Source of the DNA: Photobacterium marinum
Lineage (GTDB): Bacteria > Pseudomonadota > Gammaproteobacteria > Enterobacterales > Vibrionaceae
Direction: 5' to 3'
Assembly: GCF_000331515.1 (NCBI RefSeq)
Contig: NZ_AMZO01000002.1
Coordinates: forward strand, 62,001 to 126,000
DNA: 64,000 bases
Below, piece after piece: positions 57,933 through 64,000 of the stretch. Below the pieces are notes generated by a model that was not told where the DNA came from, made no database searches, and saw only the letters and a program-made list of their open reading frames with translations. The stretch's first letter is position 1. Each line of letters begins with the position of its first letter. Made by a program: the position numbers and the translations under genes.

Positions 57933-58709
57933 TCAGATTTTAGTTTTTTGTATTTTTTGTTCGTTCATGCCCTGAACATATTTTTTACCGACATCCACAA
58001 GTGCAATATCTTTAAAGAAATCACGACCTAACAATACTGGGTAGGTCATATGAGAGCGATCTGCAAGAGTGAACTGGGTCTTTTCGTGAAGTTGCCCAAG
58101 GTTTACCCATGCTTCGATGACCGGACGACGTTCTGACTGCTCAGTTGTTGACTGACGGATTTTCACCCAGCGCACCACAGGGGCTTCGACAATCTCGGTA
58201 TCTTTGTCGTTGCCATCAGAAATGTGGTCAAGGTTGAAACGAACCCACTCTTTACCGTCACGCTCGAAAACCTGTAGATCAACGGCGTTCAGCGAAGAGG
58301 TTGTAGCCCCGGTATCAATCCTGGCTTTGAAGAAAGTTTGTATAGAGTCTAGCCAAACCCATTCTTCTTCACCCAAAATGACTTTGCCGTGAGCCACTTT
58401 AGTATCTGTGGCCGGTGCGACAACGGGAGCAGGGGCTGCCTTGTCTTCGAACGTTTGTTGCGATGCAGCATCATTAAGTTGCTGCGATTGCTGTGCCAGC
58501 TCTTCCGAGATAGATGACAGTTCTTTTTCCAGATTGGCAATGTAAGTATTTTGCTCATCAATCTGTTTTATCATGGTCGCAAGCTGAAAGTTGACTCGCT
58601 GCTCCATGGTGTTGATGGCTGTCATAGTTTGTTGATGGTCTGCAGACTGCGTAATGGTGCAGCCGGAAAGTAAAGCAAACGTTAAAAGTGGCACACTGCG
58701 GCGAAGCAT
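57933..58709 (-). CDS. Retropepsin-like aspartic protease family lipoprotein (RimB-like)
   Basis: 258 residues from ATG 58709 (GGGAGATACG upstream). A lipoprotein signal ends LLSGC (Cys at about 16). A coiled-coil follows (about 25-85, EQRVNFQLATMIKQIDEQN and on), then a Pro/Ala linker, and a C-terminal domain (about 110-255) with the aspartic protease-like ARIDTGATTSSLNA and later LLGRDFFKDIALVDVGK. The family is annotated as ATP-dependent zinc protease, a name with little support; the DTGA motif points to a retropepsin fold. It is the first gene of the three-gene cassette. Confidence 0.85.
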   Translation of the reverse strand: MLRRSVPLLTFALLSGCTITQSADHQQTMTAINTMEQRVNFQLATMIKQIDEQNTYIANLEKELSSISEELAQQSQQLNDAASQQTFEDKAAPAPVVAPATDTKVAHGKVILGEEEWVWLDSIQTFFKARIDTGATTSSLNAVDLQVFERDGKEWVRFNLDHISDGNDKDTEIVEAPVVRWVKIRQSTTEQSERRPVIEAWVNLGQLHEKTQFTLADRSHMTYPVLLGRDFFKDIALVDVGKKYVQGMNEQKIQKTKI

Positions 58710-58763
58710 CGTATCTCCCGGTAGTATTTCTAATTTTTCTTTAAGCGGCGATAGTTTAGCGTA

Positions 58764-58792
58764 CAAAAAGGGATGCGAATAGCATCCCTTGT
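58764..58792 (-). terminator. Terminator after cmoB
   Basis: AAGGGATGC-GAATA-GCATCCCTT with an A-run on the left in plus orientation (U-run for the minus strand); it separates cmoAB from the retropepsin cassette. Confidence 0.82.
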
Positions 58793-58798
58793 CAAGTC

Positions 58799-59773
58799 TT
58801 AGTCAGGATTTGTGGCTACCAGTATGGCTCGCTTCGGTGCCGGGTAGCCTTCAATTGTTTTGGTAGGGTCTTCCGGGTCCAAATATTCAGGAAGTGAATT
58901 ATTGGTCATCCAGTCTGTTGATCGTTGTTCATCGGTAGTGGTAACACATTCGTCAACAATACGGACATCAACAAAACCGCATTTCTCCATCCAGACTTTC
59001 AGCGCCTTGGCTGACGGGAAGAAATAAACATTGTGCATCTGGGCATAACGGTGAGTCGGAACCAGTACGGCATTTTCATCGCCATCAATAACCAGGGTTT
59101 CCAGAACCACTTCACCACCTTTGCGTAGCTGGTTTTTAAGCTGAATAATATGATCCAGCGGTGAACGGCGGTGGTAAAGCACACCCATACTGAATACAGT
59201 GTCGAATGCTTTCAGTTCCGGCAGTTGTTCAATACCCAACGGTAGCAGGAAGGCTCGGTTGTCCTGTCCCATCAGGCGCTTAATTGCTTCAAACTGGATC
59301 AGGAACAGGTTTGACGGGTCGATACCGACAGTCAGTTCCGCTCCTTCACCCAGCATTCGCCACATGTGATAGCCGTTACCACAGCCTACATCCAGTACGC
59401 TACGGCCTTTCAGCGGAGAGATGTGCGGCAGAACGCGATCCCATTTCCAGTCTGAGCGCCACTCGGTATCAATGTGAATACCGTGCATGTTGTACGGGCC
59501 TTTACGCCACGGGTGAAGCAGGCGAAGCAAGCTTTCCAGGCGCTTTTTCTCGCCATCGGCAACGCCGTCTTCGTAGCGAACACTAACTTCATTTTTGATA
59601 TCAATGATGTCCGGCTTGTCGGTCGGGAATTTTTTAAGGGCACGCATCCAGCGGCCCATGTCGCCGTGCTCGGCTTCTTCCCAGTCGCTTAATTGCTTCG
59701 GTAGGGTATTCAGCCACGGACGCAGGGTTTCGTGTTGGGCAATGAGCTGATAGAACTCGGAAAAACTAAACAT
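58799..59773 (-). CDS. cmoB: tRNA U34 carboxymethyltransferase
   Basis: Transfers the carboxymethyl group of carboxy-SAM to 5-hydroxyuridine 34, forming cmo5U in tRNAs. 324 residues from ATG 59773 ([20 protein letters not shown]), as in E. coli; the frame extension to 59887 overlaps cmoA and is rejected. The SAM-type Rossmann site is [16 protein letters not shown] (about 122-137), and [13 protein letters not shown] follows. It lies 16 bases after cmoA. Confidence 0.96.
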   Translation of the reverse strand: MFSFSEFYQLIAQHETLRPWLNTLPKQLSDWEEAEHGDMGRWMRALKKFPTDKPDIIDIKNEVSVRYEDGVADGEKKRLESLLRLLHPWRKGPYNMHGIHIDTEWRSDWKWDRVLPHISPLKGRSVLDVGCGNGYHMWRMLGEGAELTVGIDPSNLFLIQFEAIKRLMGQDNRAFLLPLGIEQLPELKAFDTVFSMGVLYHRRSPLDHIIQLKNQLRKGGEVVLETLVIDGDENAVLVPTHRYAQMHNVYFFPSAKALKVWMEKCGFVDVRIVDECVTTTDEQRSTDWMTNNSLPEYLDPEDPTKTIEGYPAPKRAILVATNPD

Positions 59774-59789
59774 AGTGGAGCGGTATACC

Positions 59790-60539
<750 letters not shown>

Positions 60540-60693
60540 TTAAAGAACCTGATCCTTTCTAAGATACAAAGTGTGTTCCGTCACTCTTTGAAAGGTCGCG
60601 TATTGTAGTGAAAATGCGGCCGCTTGTCTTTAGTGATTTATGAATAGTTAATTTGTTATCAGCTGCAATTAAGCTGTTTTTAGTGCGGTTTGG

Positions 60694-61581
60694 CTAAAGC
60701 AGCGTGATTTGCGAACTCTTACCATTGAGATCAGGAAGACGAATATCGGGCAGCGTATTAGCTTCACCAAGTTGTCGCTGAAGCTGCTGATACAAACGGG
60801 TAGCCAGTTCCGGTGCCTGATTGTTATCCGGGGTGTGGATGAACAGGTAGGGCTGTTTACCATCAGCCAGCCATTGGGGAATGCGTTGAAGCCAGTTGGC
60901 GAAAAACGGATCATTACTGTGATCATCCGGGTGACCAATAAAACGAATCATCGGGTTGGTTGCTGTTGCAATGGCATGAACCGGGACTTTTGGTTTCTTC
61001 TGGTGGGCATCGATGACTGCTTCTGTGGTTGGCGGTGCCGCAAAGACTGGCCTGCTGTCCATGATGATGCGGTTTGCTCCGTGATCAATTAGCAGGCGGT
61101 TCAGTATTTTTTCTTCTTCACCTTTGGCAAAGAAGGCCGGGTGGCGAACTTCGACGCCGCAATTGAGGTGAGATGGCAGCTTTGCCAGGAATTTATTTAA
61201 GGCTGACAGGGCATTTGGGCCAAAGTTGGCGGGCAGCTGGATTTTCCATAATCCGGTTTTTTCAGCCAGGGGCTCCATTACCGTCAGGAAATCTGCCACC
61301 AGTTGTTCGCAATGCATCAACTGGTTTTGGTGGGTAATCGTTTGTGGCAGCTTAAAGGTAAAACGGAAATTGTCCGGTGTCGCTTCATTCCACTTTTTGA
61401 CAATCGTGTTAGCCGGGGTGGCATAGAAAGTCGTGTTACCTTCAACAGTATTAAAAGTCTGGGCATATCGTGTCAGTCGCTCGCCGGATTTGCAGCCGGA
61501 ACCATACAGGCTCTGTTGCCAATGGCTGTGGGACCACATGGCTAAACCAAGTCGAAGTGGAGGTGTCTGCGAACTGGACAT
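60694..61581 (-). CDS. yecE: DUF72 family protein (YecE-like)
   Basis: 295 residues, a TIM-barrel-like DUF72 protein. Seen: LGLAMWSHSHWQQSLY near the start, the conserved FNTVEGNTTFYATP (about 43-56), FRFTFKLPQTITH and VEVRHPAFF. The function is unknown. It is between cmoA and divergent aspS, an order (aspS, yecE, cmoA, cmoB) shared with E. coli. Confidence 0.88.
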   Translation of the reverse strand: MSSSQTPPLRLGLAMWSHSHWQQSLYGSGCKSGERLTRYAQTFNTVEGNTTFYATPANTIVKKWNEATPDNFRFTFKLPQTITHQNQLMHCEQLVADFLTVMEPLAEKTGLWKIQLPANFGPNALSALNKFLAKLPSHLNCGVEVRHPAFFAKGEEEKILNRLLIDHGANRIIMDSRPVFAAPPTTEAVIDAHQKKPKVPVHAIATATNPMIRFIGHPDDHSNDPFFANWLQRIPQWLADGKQPYLFIHTPDNNQAPELATRLYQQLQRQLGEANTLPDIRLPDLNGKSSQITLL

Positions 61582-61894
61582 ATTCAGGCCTGTTTTGCTG
61601 GGTTGGGGAAAATATCCGCGATAATCAGTCTACTATTTCTCTATTGTGCTTAGATTGTTTGGAATTAGTCAAAATAATCGGGGATTTTTACTTGATCTCG
61701 AGTTGTACCTTTTCCTACATTAGAGTTTTTCTTTATAATACCTCGTTATTTTTGCCTCTCGGCCAGAGCCACCCCCTTGAAATCGGATAAGGAATGAGCG
61801 ATTCCGGCCGGGATTGATTCAGCCTGTGCATGATAAGTGATTAGCAAACCTAATTCGCTCACAGGAAAGTAAGTAAACAGATCGGGAATTTCAT
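61582..61894. other. Divergent intergenic region yecE-aspS
   Basis: About 313 bases without gene, holding the promoters of both. A T-rich part (61690-61760) precedes the aspS leader; GGGAATTTCAT before the ATG provides its ribosome site. No tRNA-like leader or known operator was recognised. Confidence 0.45.
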
Positions 61895-63679
61895 ATGCGC
61901 ACCCAATATTGTGGTCACCTGAACAAGTCCTTAGCAGGGCAAACAGTAGAGTTATGCGGCTGGGTTAATCGTCGCCGCGATTTAGGCGGTCTAATCTTCA
62001 TCGATATGCGAGATCGTGAAGGTATTGTTCAGGTAGTTGTCGATCCGGATATGAAAGACGTATTCGAAGTCGCTAACCAACTGCGTAACGAATTCTGTAT
62101 CCGTCTGACCGGTGAAGTTCGCACTCGTCCTGAAAGCCAGGTAAACAAAGACATGGCAACAGGTGAAGTTGAAGTGCTGGCAAACGGCCTTGAAATCATC
62201 AACCGTTCAGACGTTCTGCCGCTTGACTTCAACCAGACTAACACTGAAGAACAGCGTCTGAAGTACCGTTACCTGGATCTACGTCGTCCTGAAATGAGCG
62301 ACCGTATTAAGCTGCGTGCGAAAGCGTCTAGCTTTGTCCGTCGTTTCCTTGATGACAATGCATTCCTGGACATTGAGACGCCGGTACTGACTAAAGCGAC
62401 ACCTGAAGGTGCTCGTGACTACCTGGTACCAAGCCGTGTTCATAAAGGCAGCTTCTACGCTCTGCCTCAGTCACCTCAGCTGTTCAAGCAGCTACTGATG
62501 ATGTCTGGTTTCGACCGTTACTACCAGATCGTTAAGTGTTTCCGTGACGAAGACCTGCGTGCTGACCGTCAGCCAGAATTCACCCAGATCGATATCGAAA
62601 CTTCATTCATGAGCGCAGATCAGGTGCGTGAAGTAACTGAGCGCATGATCAATGAAATGTGGAAAGAGCTGCTGAACGTAGATCTTGGCGCATTCCCTGT
62701 AATGAAGTTTGAAGAAGCAATGCGTCGCTACGGTTCTGATAAGCCAGACCTGCGTAACCCACTTGAGCTGGTTGATGTTGCAGACATCCTGAAAGACGTT
62801 GACTTCAAAGTATTCTCTGGCCCTGCAAACGATGCGAAAGGCCGTGTTGCTGTTATTCGCGTACCAGGCGGTGCTCAGCTGAGCCGTAAGCAGATCGACG
62901 AATACACTAAGTTCGTTGGTATCTACGGTGCGAAAGGCCTGGCATGGATGAAGGTTAACGATCGTGAAGCTGGTTTCGAAGGTATCCAGTCTCCGGTTGC
63001 TAAGTTCCTGAACGAAGATGTTGTTGCTCAGCTGCTTGATCGCACTCAGGCTGAATCTGGCGACATCATCCTGTTCGGTGCAGACAAGAAGCGTGTTGTT
63101 GAAGAAGCAATGGGCGCACTTCGTCTGAAACTGGGTACAGACCTTGAGCTGACAGATACTAAAGCATGGGCTCCGCTGTGGGTTGTTGACTTCCCAATGT
63201 TCGAGGAAGACGACGAAGGTAACCTGCACGCAATGCACCACCCATTCACATCTCCACTGGGCGTTAGTCCGGAAGAACTAAAAGAGAACCCTGCGGCAGC
63301 GAACTCTAACGCTTACGATATGGTTATCAACGGTTACGAAGTGGGTGGAGGTTCTGTTCGTATCCACAATGCGGATATGCAGGCGACAGTATTTGATATC
63401 CTGGGTATCAATGCAGAAGAACAGCAACTGAAGTTCGGCTTCCTGCTGAACGCTCTGAAGTTCGGTACTCCACCACACGCGGGCCTGGCATTCGGTCTTG
63501 ACCGCCTGGTTATGCTGCTGTGCGGTACTGAAAACATCCGTGACGTGATTGCTTTCCCTAAAACAACGGCGGCAGCATGTCTTCTGACTGACGCACCAAG
63601 TGTTGCTAACCCGGCAGCGCTGGAAGAACTGGCAATTGCAGTTCAGGTTGCTCAGAAAGAAACGGAAGAGCAGAAATAA
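61895..63679 (+). CDS. aspS: Aspartyl-tRNA synthetase
   Basis: Charges tRNA-Asp (class II). 594 residues, close to 590 in E. coli. An N-terminal OB-fold anticodon domain (about 1-105, [26 protein letters not shown] in parts), motif 2 [18 protein letters not shown] (about 216-233), a GAD insert (about 290-420, the bacterial type) and motif 3 [15 protein letters not shown] (about 528-542) are seen. The start [12 protein letters not shown] fits the family. Confidence 0.98.
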   Translation: MRTQYCGHLNKSLAGQTVELCGWVNRRRDLGGLIFIDMRDREGIVQVVVDPDMKDVFEVANQLRNEFCIRLTGEVRTRPESQVNKDMATGEVEVLANGLEIINRSDVLPLDFNQTNTEEQRLKYRYLDLRRPEMSDRIKLRAKASSFVRRFLDDNAFLDIETPVLTKATPEGARDYLVPSRVHKGSFYALPQSPQLFKQLLMMSGFDRYYQIVKCFRDEDLRADRQPEFTQIDIETSFMSADQVREVTERMINEMWKELLNVDLGAFPVMKFEEAMRRYGSDKPDLRNPLELVDVADILKDVDFKVFSGPANDAKGRVAVIRVPGGAQLSRKQIDEYTKFVGIYGAKGLAWMKVNDREAGFEGIQSPVAKFLNEDVVAQLLDRTQAESGDIILFGADKKRVVEEAMGALRLKLGTDLELTDTKAWAPLWVVDFPMFEEDDEGNLHAMHHPFTSPLGVSPEELKENPAAANSNAYDMVINGYEVGGGSVRIHNADMQATVFDILGINAEEQQLKFGFLLNALKFGTPPHAGLAFGLDRLVMLLCGTENIRDVIAFPKTTAAACLLTDAPSVANPAALEELAIAVQVAQKETEEQK

Positions 63680-63698
63680 GTTTCTTTCATCTTTTATT

Positions 63699-63727
63699 AG
63701 ACTGGCCGAAAGGCCAGTCTTTTTTTA
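63699..63727 (+). terminator. Terminator after aspS
   Basis: AGACTGGCC-GAAA-GGCCAGTCT and seven T; 9-bp perfect stem with a stable GNRA loop, 20 bases after the stop. A further partial copy AGGCCAGTCTG follows at 63727-63737. Confidence 0.92.
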
Positions 63728-63850
63728 GGCCAGTCTGTATCAAAATCATTGCTGAATTAAATCGGCTTTGTATTAAAACGTATTCATCAGATTGGTATTC
63801 ATTTGTGAAACTTTAGCCATTTGTTGGCTAATCAGAATCCGGAGTATGTT

Positions 63851-64000
63851 ATGGCAGGTCATAGTAAATGGGCCAATATCAAACACCGTAAAGCGGCGCA
63901 GGATGCCAAGCGCGGTAAAATCTTCACTAAGCTGATCCGTGAAATCGTTGTGGCAGCCAAAGAAGGTGGCCCGGAAGCTGACAATAACCCTCGTTTGCGT
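63851..64000 (+). CDS. yebC: YebC/PmpR family protein (5' part)
   Basis: The first 50 codons only; the window ends inside the gene. The sequence [20 protein letters not shown] and the following [11 protein letters not shown] are the hallmark start of YebC. Family members are known as transcription regulators in some bacteria and as ribosome-associated factors that help translate difficult motifs. GGAG lies 6 bases before the ATG. aspS-yebC-ruvC order is common in enterobacteria and vibrios. Confidence 0.96.
   Translation, partial: MAGHSKWANIKHRKAAQDAKRGKIFTKLIREIVVAAKEGGPEADNNPRLR

Overview
The window is ordinary chromosomal sequence from a gammaproteobacterium, most likely a member of the Vibrionaceae (a Photobacterium, Grimontia or Vibrio relative). 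The reasons are protein content and gene neighbourhoods: close resemblance to E. coli proteins throughout, a sucB-sucC-sucD end, a complete feoABC, the run yoaA-tsaB-slp-(hydrolase)-fadD-rnd against minEDC and ycgL, a lysine riboswitch in front of an NhaC-type carrier, and a complete hisLGDCBHAFI operon. The genus is an inference from memory of these families and was not tested. I see no rRNA, tRNA, insertion sequence, prophage, integron or CRISPR array.

Layout. 1-2.6 kb: end of the TCA operon (sucB', sucC, sucD). 2.7-6.6 kb: zinc uptake, with znuCB divergent from znuA plus an overlapping M23 endopeptidase gene, and a near-perfect Zur box between them. 6.9-9.7 kb: ferrous iron uptake feoABC with FNR-like and Fur-like sites. 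9.7-16.7 kb: HIT protein, DUF924 protein, diguanylate cyclase, argS/yecM, purU and an exported truncated haemoglobin. 16.8-24.5 kb: yoaA, tsaB, a small unknown protein, a Slp lipoprotein, an alpha/beta hydrolase, fadD and rnd. 24.5-28.9 kb: minCDE, ycgL, a GH103 lytic transglycosylase, a gene-poor stretch and hns. 29.2-31.9 kb: the riboswitch-controlled transporter and tdk. 32.0-39.4 kb: the histidine operon on the minus strand with its leader peptide and attenuator. 39.6-44.3 kb: a small basic protein, ychJ, an EAL-HDOD regulator, a TauE/SafE carrier, lpxH and ppiB. 44.6-49.1 kb: cysS, glpQ, a potassium channel with a zinc ribbon, and a MarC-family protein. 49.8-52.5 kb: adhE with a long regulatory leader. 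52.6-58.7 kb: a catalytically odd SDR, an unknown protein, a MalY/PatB-type C-S lyase, and a three-gene retropepsin/transglutaminase/ATP-grasp cassette. 58.8-64 kb: cmoB, cmoA, yecE, aspS and the start of yebC.

How the parts work together. Much of the window is metabolism under classical control circuits that can be read from the DNA: Zur (zinc), FNR/Fur candidates (feo), FNR and CRP candidates (adhE), a GlpR-type operator (glpQ), the lysine riboswitch with a start-codon-proximal hairpin, and histidine attenuation. Convergent gene pairs are usually separated by symmetrical hairpin terminators. The less explained items are the retropepsin/transglutaminase/ATP-grasp cassette, two small proteins that share the C-terminal residues DVYV, the SDR that lacks the usual Ser and Tyr, the channel with a C-terminal zinc ribbon, and the roughly 580-base gene-free stretch before hns. 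I found no clear evidence of a wholly new defence or mobile system.
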